Source: Physcia stellaris (Eukaryota; Ascomycota; Lecanoromycetes; Caliciales; Physciaceae). Taken from it: 64,000 nt of DNA. The translations under genes were made by a program, and so were the position numbers. Location of the stretch: the NCBI GenBank assembly GCA_018902385.1, contig JABSSW010000008.1, positions 186,001-250,000 on the forward strand. The letters run 5' to 3'. Every line of letters starts with the position of its first letter. Position 1 is the first letter of the stretch. The notes beneath the pieces were generated by a model, which saw nothing but the letters and a program-made list of their open reading frames with translations, was not told the origin of the DNA and did not search any database. Shown here piece by piece: positions 46,270 through 58,773 of the stretch.

Positions 46270-49200
46270 ATGGCCTCTAACACGAGCGCGTCGAGAGAGC
46301 TTTCACGGGACAAGAGTCTTGCTCAGGGTTCACATATACCCAATGGATCAATGAACACTCAGACAGAGAAGCCTACAGACTACAGCTCGCATGGGGTCAC
46401 GGACAACGACATTTTCCTGCTGCCCGGTTCGGATTTTCAGCTACTAGGTCTGCTTACCGCCATAGCAGCTTTGGTCCGCCTATTCAGAATATACCAACCT
46501 AGCAGCGTCGTCTTCGATGAGGTCCAGTAAGTCATGACCCCATTTCAGATGGTAGTACGGAGTTAATAGCTGTCTCACAGCTTTGGCGGCTTCGCATCCA
46601 AATACATAAAAGGGCGCTTCTTCATGGACGTGCATCCACCGCTGGCTAAGCTCCTCCTGACGCTTGCCGGGTGGTTAGCCGGATTCGATGGCGAATTCGA
46701 CTTCAAGGACATCGGAAAAGACTATGTTGAACCTGGGGTACCTTATGTTGCCATGAGAATGCTACCCGCAATCATGGGGGTCATGACGGTTCCAATGATC
46801 TTTCTGACTTTAAAAGCTGTAGGCTGTAAAACAATGACGGCTACAATGGGTGCAGGCCTACTCATTTTCGGTATGAAGCATACAATCAGCGTGACCTTAG
46901 TGGCTGACATGTCCTACAGAGAATGGCCTACTTACTCAATCTCGTCTAATCCTTCTTGACTCTCCACTGATTGTTTTCACCGCATTTACAGCTTTGGCCT
47001 GGACATGTTTCACAAACCAGCATGAACAGGGTCCGTTAAAGGCCTTTGATGCAAGCTGGTGGTTCTGGCTGGCGACTACCGGACTCGGCCTAGGTGCTAC
47101 AGTCAGCGTTAAATGGGTTGGACTCTTCACAATCGCATGGGTTGGTAGTCTGACTGTCGTACAACTCTGGGTTCTGATCGGAGATACTAAAACTATAACG
47201 CCTGTAGGGTTTTCATACCCTTTCTTCTCAAAGGGATATACTGACTGTGATATAGCGTTTGTGGGCAAAACATTTCCTTGCACGGGTGTTCTGTTTGATC
47301 ATTATCCCAATGACTTTCTATATGGCACTATTTGCTATCCATTTTATTTGCCTAGTCAACCCTGGCGATGGTGATGGTTTCATGTCCTCGGAGTTCCAGG
47401 CGACGCTCAACTCCAAGCAGATGCAAGATGTACCAGCCGATGTTGTCCTTGGCAGCAGGGTCAGCATCCGTCACCACAACACTCACGGAGGCTACTTACA
47501 TTCCCACAACCACATGTATCCAACTGGAAGCAAGCAGCAACAGATCACCTTGTATCCCCACAAGGATGAAAACAATGCCTGGCTACTGGAGAACCAGACA
47601 CAGCCTGAAGGTGCCGATGGGCCAATTATGGGTCTCAAGGCTTGGGATGATTTACCACCTACCAAAATTCAGGACGGGACTGTCCTTCGGCTGCACCACA
47701 TTGTTACGAGCCGCCGTCTCCACTCTCATGATGTTCGGCCACCCGTCAGCGAAGCGGATTGGCAGAACGAGATCTCCGCATACGGTTACGAAGGGTTTGA
47801 AGGAGACGCGAACGACTTCTTCCGCGTAGAAATCGTAAAGTCCATGTCTGACGGTGCCGCTGCGAAGACTCATCTACGCACTATCGAGACAAAGTTCAGA
47901 CTAATTCACATTATGACCGGTTGTGCTGTCTTCTCCCACAAAGTCAAGCTTCCTGACTGGGGTTTTGATCAGCAAGAAGTCACCTGCGCCAAGCAAGGAA
48001 CGCTCCCAAATAGTATCTGGTACGTTGAACAGAATGAGCACCCTCAACTCGGACCGGATTCTGAAAAGGTGAACTATAAGAATCCGGGCTTCCTTGGGAA
48101 ATTCTGGGAGCTTCAGAAAGTTATGTGGACAACGAACGCCGGTCTGGTCGAATCTCATGCCTGGGACTCTCGACCTCCATCCTGGCCGATCCTTCGCCGT
48201 GGCATCAATTTCTGGGGAAAGGACAATCGTCAAATATACCTTATTGGAAATCCTGTAATCTGGTACTCGTCTACACTGGCTATTGGAATTTACTTTCTGT
48301 TCAAAGGTCTTTCGGTACTTCGATGGCAGAGAGGTTACAAAGACTATGACAATGTCAATTTTAAACGCTTCGACTACGAAATTGGGACATCCGTACTTGG
48401 CTGGGCGTTTCACTACTTCCCCTTCTTCCTCATGCAACGTCAACTCTTCCTTCATCACTATTTTCCAGCTCTCTACTTTGCAATCATGACCCTTTGTCAG
48501 ATCTACGACTTCGGGGCCAACCGAATTGCGACCCTGGGCTTGAAAGAGAGGCCTGGTATTGGAAGGAGCGGCGTTGCCGCTTTGCTCGCCGCCAGCATTG
48601 TGGCCTTTACTCTCTACGCCCCGTTATCTTACGGAAATCCGTGGACTCAAGACGCTTGCAACAAAGTCAAATTGTTCGAAACTTGGGACTTTGATTGCAG
48701 CACCTTCCATACCGATGTAAGTGTGTCCAATTAGCTGTGGGGGCTTCTTTGTTAATCTACATGGAAAACCATTAAGAAATACTGACGTTATAACAGCTTT
48801 CAAAATACGACGTACCCTCGGCAAATGCGGGGAATGCCGCGAAGACCGGTGCCCCATCAGTGCCCCAATATGTTGAAGCTGGTAAACAGAAGGCAAGCCA
48901 AGACCCGAATGTTACACCCAAAGCATCTTCGGATGAGCAGGTTGTACACCAAGAAGAGAAGGTTGAGTATCGCGATCAAGACGGTAACCTGTTAGATGAA
49001 TCACAAGTCGCGGAGTTAGAAGGGAATGTCTCTTTCTCTACCAAGTACGAGACAAGGACGAGAATTATCGATGCTGGAGGCAACGAGATCGGGGATGCTT
49101 CTGCTGGAGCAGAGGGGTTCGCACCACCGCACCCAGATGTGGACCGAGAGCCAGAGACGGCGGGTCAGCATCAAGAAGACGACAAGCGGGAACATCCTGC

Positions 49201-49303
49201 AACAGCGTCACCGGATGATGATATCAGCAAAGAAAAGTCGGTAGAGAAGGCAGACGACGGGAAGCCCAGGCCTGCCAGTGAGCCGAAAGATGCAACTCAG
49301 TGA
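46270..49303 (+). CDS. PMT1: protein O-mannosyltransferase, PMT1 subfamily
   Basis: Five exons, 46270-46526, 46581-46870, 46920-47203, 47256-48716 and 48797-49303, giving 932 aa. Landmarks: DNDIFLLPGSDFQLLGLL then the loop DEVHFGGFASKYIKGRFFMD (DE motif split by intron 1) and VHPPLAKLL; several membrane helices; a central lumenal MIR region (LGSRVSIRHHNTHGGYLHSH, LRLHHIVTSRRLHSHDVRPP, TKFRLIHIMTGCAVFSH); then C-terminal helices with HYFPFFLMQRQLFLHHYFPAL. It moves mannose from dolichyl-phosphate mannose to Ser/Thr in the ER lumen. The charged cytosolic tail containing EYRDQDGNLLDE is typical of fungal Pmt1 rather than Pmt2 or Pmt4; Pmt1 works as a heterodimer with Pmt2. Intron phases all agree. 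Confidence 0.94.
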
Positions 49304-49553
49304 TCAATTGCGGAACGTGAAATCTGAATGTATTATTATGCAAGGCTTGGACGAAGAGAATCGGCTAACTTCAACGATACCCTGTACTTGTTCTCAAGTG
49401 GAAGAGTGATGGAATCGGGTCGGATGAAGGTTTATCTTTGGAACATGATATGCATTCTACCCCCAAGAATAATCCCATATTTACACGGCATCCACACTTT
49501 CCCCCAGGCTCACCGTTCATAAGAAATCCCTGCCATCCAGCCCAAGCATAACA

Positions 49554-50272
49554 TCACCAATCATCCTTGCCCCATTTATTAAATGTATCATGTTGCTTCT
49601 ACTCAATCATATATCAGCATTAGTTACGTGTATGGTCAGCATCCAATATGCAGACCTTTGTTAGGGTGACATTAGGGACGATGACACTGTGCAAAGCGCT
49701 TGGAGCGTCCTTGGGTGCTTTGCTTGAATCACCGCCCGGATGGTATTGATATTTGAAATGCTCATTCTGCTTGGCTTCGCCCCTCGCACTCGAGGTTTGC
49801 CAGGGCATGGTTCCCTCGGCCATACTGACTGGGGCCTCGGAAGAAGAAGAGGTAGGTTTGCGGCCTAGAAGGAGCTATTCAATTCGGAGCTACCGAAGGA
49901 TACTATGGGGAGCATGGGCATCACGTACCGAAGTGAAATCCGACAAGCCCGAAGGCACCGGTCATAATGGCAAGAAGAATCTAGTTCCTGTGAGTGGCGG
50001 TTCCTGAGGGTATAGAATTCACATACATATAATTCCGGATCCCTCTTTGCACCTTTCTGAAGCACATCTTGGTTCTTGGGGTTCTTGCTGGATTCGGCGG
50101 CTTTGCCCGCAACTTTCGACAAAGGTCCACCCACTTTCCCGACCATACGACCTGCTGCTGATGCCATTTCGAGAGTGATCTGTGGCCGCCGAGATAGAAT
50201 ACCAGAATCTATAGGTAGAGCAGATCGTCGTGAGGTTGCAGTATTGTTTCCAGGGCGGAATAGGTAACTCAT
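49554..50272 (-). CDS. small fungal mitochondrial-type membrane protein of unknown function
   Basis: Four exons, 50272-50027, 49980-49929, 49864-49656 and 49598-49554, giving 183 aa (about 148 if MASAAGRMVG is the start). The N-terminus is basic and Ser-rich like a presequence (FRPGNNTATSRRSAL...). After KRDPELY comes a hydrophobic, Gly-containing helix ILLAIMTGAFGLVGFHFG, then GRKPTSSSSEAPVS, a polar stretch with EHFKYQYHPGGDSSKAPKDA, SALHSVIVPNVTL, and a C-terminal KWGKDDW. This ordered, conserved-looking tail after one membrane helix resembles accessory subunits of inner-membrane complexes, but I cannot name the family. The last intron has an unusual GTCTGC donor; it is chosen because the 15-codon last exon reads well and ends at a stop. 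Confidence 0.65.
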
Positions 50273-50701
50273 AGCTCGACGTACTCAATGAATCTACTAC
50301 TAGGACGTGTTCAGCCTAGCGCTGGAGATCCCGCCTTTGCCGGCGCCAACCCCTGTCTCACAGTACGGAGTACATGTAAACTGACGTTCCGCTTCATCCT
50401 CTGTGGAAGTGGACCCAGCAATTTGCCTTCGGAGCAGACCGTGCTTGCGCCGCGAGACGACTGGTTGCTCATCAATCACTTTATTCCACCCTCTATTCAT
50501 CATACTGACCGAATCATCCTTCTCTATCTTTCTAATCTCAATTAATGTAATCATTACACCTGCTTTCGTAACATATCGCCCCTCGCAGTTCCCACTGCAT
50601 TACCATTAAGCTGCCCGCACAAACCATGCAGCGTGACGACTGGCTATTCATGAGAACAAGAGGAGCGAGATCCTAAACTGTGGACCTCGTTACTCAATTA
50701 C
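50273..50701. other. divergent intergenic region upstream of the small mitochondrial-type gene and ERF2
   Basis: Contains TACGGAGTA at 50364-50372 within a GTACGGAGTACATGTAA context. No gene; both promoters presumably lie here. Confidence 0.55.
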
Positions 50702-52807
50702 ATGGCTGCTTCGAATCCTCCGCCGACTCAACTCTCCCCCACCGATGCCTCCTTTTCAATCCCCCCTTCTACTTCCATCCAGGCTTCCGCCCCAAGTGTG
50801 ATCTCGTCACGCATGACCGATGCCGCTTCCGAAGATGATGATGAATATCATCCAGAGGGTCTGGCGGCCCGGCATCCCTCGACAAAGAGAGCCAACGATC
50901 CAGATCGACCTCCCTCATCAATGTCGCGACCATCGACCAGGGCAGCGCCTTCCCGACGAGGGACGCCTTTTTCAGGCACCTCCGCAATATCCGCTGGGTG
51001 GAGAAGCGGAGGTGCTTTCGGATTCGGAGGTCCTGGGGGCTCCATATCAAATACCAGCAGACCTCAAAGCGCCACCAGTCGCACCAGTAAAACGCATGTC
51101 CCTTCGTTGGCATCTCAAGCCTTCTTTCGTCCAATGAGCTCCCAAAGACTACAAGCCCAACGAAAGAACAGACCAATGGTATTCCAGGACGTCCCGCGCA
51201 GTGCCGATGAGCAAAGCGAGACTGAGAGTAATCTACGCCGGCACAGTCTAGGCTCTAATGCAACAAGCCAACTTGGTACCGGTGAACATGTGAAGACGGC
51301 CAACGATGCTGTTCCACCATCGCGAGGTACGGAATACACAGAGCAAGATCGCTACACCGCCAACGCCAGCCACACAGGAAATGCAACTGCTCAGAGCGTT
51401 GGAGAAAGTGAAAAACCCCTACAGCAAAATCCTAGCAAAGTCATTTCCAAACACTCTGATACTTCTAAAGGCTACAAACAAGCTTCCAGCGCTTTGTCAG
51501 CAAACAAAAGTTCACAAAACTCTTTCCGGGCAAACTTTCTTTTGCCTGCAAGAAGCAATATATCTTCACGTAACGACACGCGCGAACACCACCGACTGGG
51601 CTCAGCCGCTCCGTCAAAGAGTGCGCCGTCCGTACATGATTCTGAAGCTGTCGCTAAACCAGGTGTTAACTACCAGTACTTCTCCGGCAACACAGTGTTC
51701 TGCTGGGGAGGCCGGCTACAGAACACTAGAGACAGACCGATCAACATTGGTACTGCCGTCATAGTTGTACTGCCCTCCGCGTTGTTCTTTACGTTCTCGT
51801 AAGCTCCTACTCGAGCGAAGCGTCCCATGTTTGCACACTAACCGTACGATTCATAGGGCCCCGTTCCTTTGGCATAACGTTTCACCTGCGATACCCGTCT
51901 TCTTTGCATACTTTTTCTATATATGTATTTCCTCTCTTGTTCACGCCTCCGTGACGAATCCAGGGGTGAGATACATTCTTTTCTTCTATCAAGATGCCCG
52001 TTTGCTGATTGCTTACAGATCCTTCCTCGTAACCTGCACCCCATGATACCGCCAGAGAATTCCGATGATCCACTTACATTAGGTCCGCCGACTTCGGAGT
52101 GGATCATGGTCAAATCGACCTCCAAGTATACTGCTGCAATGGATGTCCCAACCAAGTATTGTAAGACTTGCAACATATGGCGACCTCTACGCTGCCATCA
52201 CTGTCGAATATGTGATAATTGCATAGAGACACAAGATCATCACTGCGTCTGGATTAACAACTGCGTCGGACGCCGGAATTATCGTTACTTTTTGTCATTC
52301 ATCGCTTTTGGCACAATGTTAGGTGTTTTCTTAACATTTGCTAGTTTAGGCCATTGTCTGCGGTACCAGTCATCCGGGGGTCTCTCATTCGCTCAGTCGA
52401 TCAGTCATTGCAGAGTACCCTTCGCTATGTTCCTTTATGGTCTCTTGGCGACGCCGTATCCATTGAGTTTGTGGATATACCATCTAGTGCTGATGGGCAG
52501 GGGAGAGACGACGCGCGAATACCTCAATAACGCCAAATTTCTGAAGAAGGACCGCCACCGGCCGTTCAATCAGGGCAGTATTTGGAGGAATTGGTTGGTG
52601 GTGATCCTCAGGCCGAAAGCGCCGACATATCTACACTTCAAAGAAAAGCACGAAGAAGGTGACCAGCGCTTCGGACCTCGGCGAGGAAAAAGAACTGCAC
52701 CGTTGACCGAGGAACAACAGGGGGCGCAATGGAGTTGCAAGATGCTGGCGGTTTTCAGGGGCCTACAGCGCTTCGTAGGCCGCGAACATAAGGAAGCTTT
52801 CTTGTGA
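50702..52807 (+). CDS. ERF2: ERF2-type DHHC protein S-acyltransferase
   Basis: Three exons, 50702-51798, 51857-51965 and 52019-52807, giving 664 aa. The first ~320 residues are disordered (Ser/Pro/Thr/Arg rich). Then YFSGNTVFCWGGRLQNTRDRP starts the conserved Erf2 core, with membrane helices NIGTAVIVVLPSALFFTFSA and VFFAYFFYICISSLVHA ending in the NPG motif. The cysteine-rich domain is KYCKTCNIWRPLRCHHC...CDNCIETQDHHCVWINNCVG, with the catalytic DHHC at about residue 470, followed by two more helices and RGETTREYL (TTxE motif). With its partner Erf4/Shr5 it palmitoylates Ras in the ER of yeast. It is much longer than yeast Erf2 because of the N-terminal extension, which is common in Pezizomycotina. 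Confidence 0.93.
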
Positions 52808-53292
52808 CGTCGCATCTCGTTACTTATCGGACAGCGTGAGCATGAGCATACTGGCGTCTTTTGCAATCATTATACCCACTTGTTATTAGGATGACTCTGG
52901 AACGAGTTCATATTGTATGAATTATTTGGGTACTGCCATATATAGCAATTTGATATACGTGGTCTTTGACACGGTCTGAGAATCCCCAGTTGTCAATCTG
53001 AGTGTTCCGAATCATAGGAATGAAGGAGTTTCGAGATGATTGGTCCACCAGGCTGGAGCTTTCCAATGTTGTTTCGCCATTCAAAACACATTCGCCAAGA
53101 CATGACCTTCGTCAACTCCACATTTCAAAACACAATCCTTTCCGGCTTCACCTCGCCTGCACGCGTCATAGTAACCGCTATCACAAGCACGATTTGCCGA
53201 ACCAAAAAAATACGCAAGCCCTTTCTTTCCTTTCTCTCCCGCTACTCTCTGTATGCCTCTAAGCTACGATATTCCAGCTTAGCAAACACACA
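52808..53292. other. intergenic region between ERF2 and the ASH1-type gene
   Basis: Same-strand neighbours. No gene; probably ERF2 3' UTR and the next promoter. Confidence 0.6.
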
Positions 53293-55652
53293 ATGCTTTC
53301 GTTCCTACAAAACCAACTTGGACGTCGGTCCTCCTCTCGACGCTCTGTCGAAAACCGCGCAGAATCCGGCAGCTCGAATATGTCCCGCAGCAGCAGCGCC
53401 CTAAATGCCTCGAGCGGTGCCTCAGAGGCCCCCTCACTCACGCCGCCGACAAGTAACACAGACGCAGCCAGTTTCTCCGAAGACGCGACAGCAAAGATCG
53501 AAAGCATAGGGCGAAGTTCGGAGCGCCCTCGACGGGCTCGGTCAAGCATTGGCAGCTATAACGAAAACGTTCTTTCTGGCACTGAAAATTACAGATCGAG
53601 GAGGAAGACAACGGATAGCGTCAGCCGTACGGTCTCGGGAGAGACACTTGTGGAAGGGGCCTCGGACGCTCAGAACCAGCTAATACAAGAAAGTATACAA
53701 GCGCTTGACGAACCCTGGTCACTGGGTGCTTTGCCCGGCGATGGTCTCAAGGTGCCCGTGAAAGAAGAAAATGGATCGAGCCGGCGAAAGTCTGCACGTC
53801 TTGACATGGTCGCGAAAGCTACGAGCATCGTGGAGAAAACTTCTAGTGTGCTAGGCAAGAGGGGACGTGAGACAATCGAAGCCGGAGTAACGAAGATCAA
53901 GGCTTTAACGAACGACAAGAGGTCTAGTCTGCGACCTCGAGAAACTGAGGTACCCACGTCTGAAGGTCCAACGGCCAAGAAGACACGCTTCGCGGACCCT
54001 GTGAAGGAGAGCAAGGTGGAAAAGCCATCGGAGGCGGAGCTGAAGCGCCCGAGGCGGCCTACAAAGCGCTGGGTATCACAGGGACTCTACGTGGGCCAAG
54101 AACGGGACTTCGATCCTCGATTGACCGAGACCAAAAATCAATTGAAGAAGAAGAGACAGTCAAAGGACCGCCAGCGGCCATTCATGCCTCTGCCGATGTT
54201 TGCTGGGGAGAGGACCCTGGAGAATGGAAGGCACTTCAGGCTCCCATTCGACGTATTCTCTCCCCTCCCACCAGGTCAGCCAAAACCCGACGAGTGGAAG
54301 AAGACACATAAGAGTAAGTCATCAAATTTGAGATTAATGCATTCAGGTGCTAATATTCGAAATCAGACATCTTCATTGGAGATGCAGCGGGTGAATGGAA
54401 GAAGGCTAAACGCATGGAATCCTCGAAATGCGTCTGCACTGCCGACAGTGGTTGTGATGAAGACTGCTTTAATCGCTTCATGTTGTACGAGTGCGACGGT
54501 AGCAATTGCAACATCGGCCCAGAGCATTGCACTAACCGACCCTTTGAAGAGTTGCGTGAGCGATGCAAAGCTGGGAGCAAGTATCACATCGGTGTCGAAG
54601 TGTGTAAAACGGCCGATAGGGGTCATGGTCTGCGGGCCAACCGCACCTTTGAGCCTAACCAGATCATCATCGAATATACTGGCGAGATCATAACACAAGA
54701 TGAATGCGATGATCGAATGAGGAAACGTTACAAGAACGCCGAGGTGCGTCTCCACTCAACCTAATTTCTGCAATATGTAACGTTGACAAAATATTAGTGC
54801 TATTATTTGATGGACTTCGATCAGCAAATGATCCTTGACGCAACCCGAGGCTCTATTGCTCGTTTCATCAATCACTCTTGCGAGCCTAATTGCAAGATGA
54901 TCAAATGGACCGTATCCGGAAAACCACGGATGGCACTCTTTGCTGGGGACAAAGGTATCATGACCGGAGACGAACTGACCTACGATTATAATTTCGACCC
55001 ATACTCCACGAAGAACGTCCAAGAATGCCGTTGCGGTGCTCCATCATGCCGTGGTGTGCTAGGCCCGAAGCCTAAGGAGACCAAGGATATCAAAGAAGCT
55101 TTGAAGCCCATCACCACAGGCGGCAAAAGGAAATTTCAGCAAGCTATAGAGGATACGGTCGAGAAGGTCACCAAGAAGAGGAAGATTGCAGTTCCTAAAT
55201 CAGTAAAAACTACCCTGTCTAAGGTCAAAGTTCAGACAGCAGCGAGTTTGACTAAAGCCCGCGGCGTCACCGCCTCGACTACGCAGAACGAGCGATTAGT
55301 GAAGAAAGTCTCCGAACGTTCGCTTCGTGGGATAAAGCAAAGTACTTTGCTGGAGAGATCAGGGCAGAAAGTAACGAAAAAGACGATAGTTACTATGCCG
55401 AGACGTCGTTCGGTCAATGGGACATTCGTGAAGGGAGATCCAGTTGACATGAATGGTCAGGAAGCAGAGGAGACTCAGAAGGTTCAAAGGAAGGAGAAGG
55501 AAGCCCGGCCAGCCGGCAGGAGTGACAGCGTCAAGGCCGTGGCGAGCACTGTTAAGGAGAACGTGGTCAGGACCGTGCGGAGGTCCTCGAGAGCGAGTAA
55601 AGGGAAGACCATCCGTGTCATTGGTGACGAAGATGATGAGATGGAAAATTAG
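53293..55652 (+). CDS. ASH1-type SET-domain histone methyltransferase
   Basis: Three exons, 53293-54313, 54367-54743 and 54798-55652, giving 750 aa. The first ~330 residues are basic and disordered. KRWVSQGLYVGQERDFDP starts the conserved part. An AWS domain follows (CVCTADSGCDEDCFNRFM, YECDGSNCNIGPEHCTNRPF), then SET (GHGLRANRTFEPNQIIIEY; the FINHSCEPNC substrate/SAM motif; LTYDYNF) and post-SET (CRCGAPSCRG) at about residues 370-560. The C-terminal ~180 residues are Lys/Arg-rich. AWS-SET-postSET without the SRI and WW domains of Set2 fits the ASH1-type H3K36 methyltransferases, as studied in Neurospora. Substrate is inferred. All catalytic landmarks appear present. Confidence 0.88.
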
Positions 55653-57057
55653 CATCTAATACATGGTTGCCATGCTTCGCTTGGGGTCCCTTGGGGAGGT
55701 GTATTATCGCTTGGGCTCAGTTGATCGAGCATTCACCGAGCCGCATGGTTTTGGGTATTAGGTCTTCCAGCAACATTTGTATTATGGATTACTTAACAGG
55801 ACTCAGTTTCCTAGAAATCCCTCGTCTGTTTTACGCTCGGTAGCATTGGTTATCCTTCTATTGAATCTGCACGGGCTACAACTCCATTAAAGATATTAGT
55901 GGGTGGATGATATGGTCGCCGCTCTTCTACTCGTAAAACTCCTACTACGATATACAATTTGATGTCCAATCGTCTAATGTCCTGGGCTACCCACGAGTGA
56001 CCGGATACTTCACGCCCTTCTCACTTATCATGCCGTGCTACCTTGTGACTTACAACAGTGACTCAATAGCAAGAAGATCCGAGCAGTCCGAGATCACGAA
56101 CGCTGGAAGATTCGTCCTTGGACTGTTGAATGGCGGCTTGAGACATGGCTATCTCGTAAAATGGACGTGAGATTTCTTTTGGGTTCGAATTGAGATATAG
56201 TTCCGGTCAAGGTGAATTTGATACGGTCTTTGACGCAGGTTCGCTTACTCGACCGATCCTCAAGATGTCAAGAGATGCCAATAAAAAGCTGTCAGGGGAG
56301 TCCTCCTCTGGCGATGGGTAGTTCACATAAAGACAGACGATATCGAAGACCATAACAGTTCTATCGGCAGAGAGAGTCCCTGCAGGTAGGATTGAGATAG
56401 GCACCATTGCGACCACAGAGTGATTGGTCCATCTCCTTCCGTTGCATGTTACCGGATGGGGTAAATGCACCTTCGAAGGGGACATCATAAGCAGAGTCTG
56501 GCTAGGGCATGGCAGTAGGACTACGCTCGGGATGGAATGCTTTGATCAACCTCAAGCGAAGATGTGATATCGTGGTTCTTGGGAGAATGTCTAAGAGATT
56601 TTCTTAGGAAGTCTGGATACTAAGATATTGGTCGAAAGATTAGTTCTAGATACAACGATGCGCAGCAACGCAGTGACCTTATTCCATCTCATTCAATTAG
56701 CCTCCGCCGCGGTCGAGGAGCCGAATAGAATTACTCGAAAAGAGAGAAACAAAAGATATTCCTGTCTCGGGAAGCAATTGCTAGTGGTAATTCAGCAAGG
56801 AGAGAGTGTTATTTGGTAGGTTATCTCATTAAGCACTCGAACCAACCCCGTATGGAGTCCGTTATGCGGCTATCTGACTACGAATACCATAATACAATGA
56901 TTCAAGGAGATGAGTGAAAAGTACGAACATCGTCTACTTCTAGGGTAGAGCGAAATCCAGAAAGGGGCCCACTTTAGGGTTAGAGCGGCCTGCCCCTCGG
57001 CTTTATCGCCGCAGTGATAAAACATTGTGGTCCGGGAAGGGGATCCCATCGCTCACC
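55653..57057. other. 1.4-kb intergenic region
   Basis: Holds a 93-codon minus-strand frame (56488-56207) and a 63-codon plus frame (56628-56819), neither with a family or splice partner. The last ~60 bp before 57058 form the PDCD5 leader. Confidence 0.55.
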
Positions 57058-57652
57058 ATGTCCGACGCAGATCTGGAAGAGGTATTGCATTCAGTGTGTT
57101 CAAAAGATAAATCTCACAGCTAATGAATATCCAGATTAGGAAAGGACGTTTAGCACAGCTCCAACAGCAGCAAGGTGGGGCGTCAGGCGGCGGAAGTGGG
57201 GGTGGTCAAGAGGAGCAAAGAAAGTCCGTCTCTTACTCTGCAACAGGTCCTTACACTCCTCGCTGACAATGTAACTGTAGGCAGCAAGAAGGTTGCTGAC
57301 ATCCATAACCATTCTTAGGCGAAGAGCTCGTAATTAATTGCTGACACCTAGCTTCCAAACAGCTGATGCGCGCAATTCCATCCTTTCACAAATCTTAACC
57401 CCTGAAGCTGCCGATCGTATAGGACGTATACGACTCGTCAAAGAATCCCGCGCTACCGATGTCGAGAACCGTCTCATAATGCTTGCTAGGACTGGGCAGC
57501 TGCGACAAAAAGTCAACGAGGTTCAGCTGAAGGAGTTACTGGGAGCCGTGGCTGAGAACCAGGAACGTGAGGGTGGGGGTGGTGGAGGAAGAATTGTCGT
57601 CCAGAGAAGAAAGGCTGACTGGGACGACGACGATGACTTGCTGGATCTATAG
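57058..57652 (+). CDS. PDCD5-family DNA-binding protein
   Basis: Four exons, 57058-57081, 57135-57223, 57281-57291 and 57363-57652, giving 137 aa, the usual length. It reads MSDADLEE-IRKGRLAQLQQQQ, then a Gly/Ser-rich insert, EEQRKQQE-ADARNSILSQIL, TPEAADRIGRIRLVKE, ATDVENRLIMLARTGQL and a short acidic end, which is the PDCD5/TFAR19 fold conserved from archaea to man. Animal PDCD5 binds the chaperonin TRiC and p53 pathway proteins; the fungal role is not settled. The first exon is 24 nt and the third only 11 nt, yet both encode conserved residues, so the splicing is convincing. The donor after the micro-exon is GTTGCT, unusually weak. Confidence 0.9.
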
Positions 57653-57860
57653 CGAAATGGCCATCAGAGAAGGGATGACGAACCGGCAGAGCTTACGCCT
57701 CTGTTAACGAAGGCTGACAATGCTCGTCATGGGTGCATAGCATGGCGTTCTGATACTAGGTCGGCTGTTGTCCCTGTTCATAAACCCCAGAAAAAGCAAT
57801 GCAGGTGTATGGTTAGGAATAAAAAGATCCACGAGCACTCCAGAGCTTTGCAATAATGCA

Positions 57861-58773
57861 TTAGGCTGCCGCAATGCCTCCAAGCCGTTCCCTTTTCGCT
57901 TTCGCTGCCTTCCTTGCTTCCCGCTCTGTTTTCCTAATATCTCGCAGATCAGGCGGCCTCTCGATCCCCAATCGCATTCTCAGCTCGTCAACATCAGTCT
58001 CTAGTTCTTCCTCCCAGTATACATTGATGATTTCCTCGCCCCGCAAGCCGTTACTAATTGCCCATGGCAGATAAGTGCTCCAGAATCTGGTTCGTTCTTG
58101 CCTTTTCAACCTTGTTACTGCGAAAAGGCTCAAGCCCGTCATGGGTAGCAGTGTATTTGCGAACTCGAACGCTTTGAGAGCCACCTCACCTTCCACCATG
58201 ACAGGCAGCCCTGTGAGGGCATGATAGAAATCATGACACTCTCTATACCGCTGCATGACATACGCGCATTCTTCGTCGTCAATATAGCGCACTTTGTCTC
58301 GAGTGTCAGGGGACACACCCTCGCGATCGAGCCAAGAAGCGTAAGCACGACCTACGCTTGTAGGAGGAAGAGTGCGTAATTGGCTAAGGGACATTGTCTG
58401 TGAAGTGATGCGCGGTCTGTCCCGCAGGATACGCCGACCCGTAGGAGAAGAGAGCATGGCGTCTCGAAAGCGGTAAATAAAGTACGGGGTCGACGTCGTC
58501 TCGCCTAGGGCTGCGATGAGATCTGGAGGTTCCTACTTCAGAGAAGGCTATAGCTTCAATGGGACGAGACCGCTCACCACCGCGTCGCGGGTTAAAGAGG
58601 GACATTACCGCCGAACCGACAGCCAATGCGCCCCGCTCAATAATGGTAAGAGGGACATGACCTTCGTACTTGGGAGGTGGGCGATTCAGCACGGAGAATG
58701 TCCTACTTGACCGGATGGCAGGGATACGTATGGAGGCTGGTAATTGTAGCACCTTCAGAGCAGCTGGGGTCAT
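57861..58773 (-). CDS. COQ4: COQ4, ubiquinone biosynthesis protein
   Basis: Two exons, 58773-58578 and 58522-57861 (55-nt intron), giving 285 aa. A short presequence ([23 protein letters not shown]) precedes [20 protein letters not shown] and [16 protein letters not shown], rebuilt across the splice. The zinc-ligand pattern [17 protein letters not shown] (HDxxH, eleven residues, E) at about residue 175 is intact, as are [11 protein letters not shown] and [13 protein letters not shown]. Coq4 sits on the matrix face of the inner membrane and scaffolds the CoQ synthome; in recent work it is credited with oxidative decarboxylation at C1 of the ring. Length and motifs are normal. A TAG acceptor nine bases upstream in the intron is out of phase. 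Confidence 0.95.
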
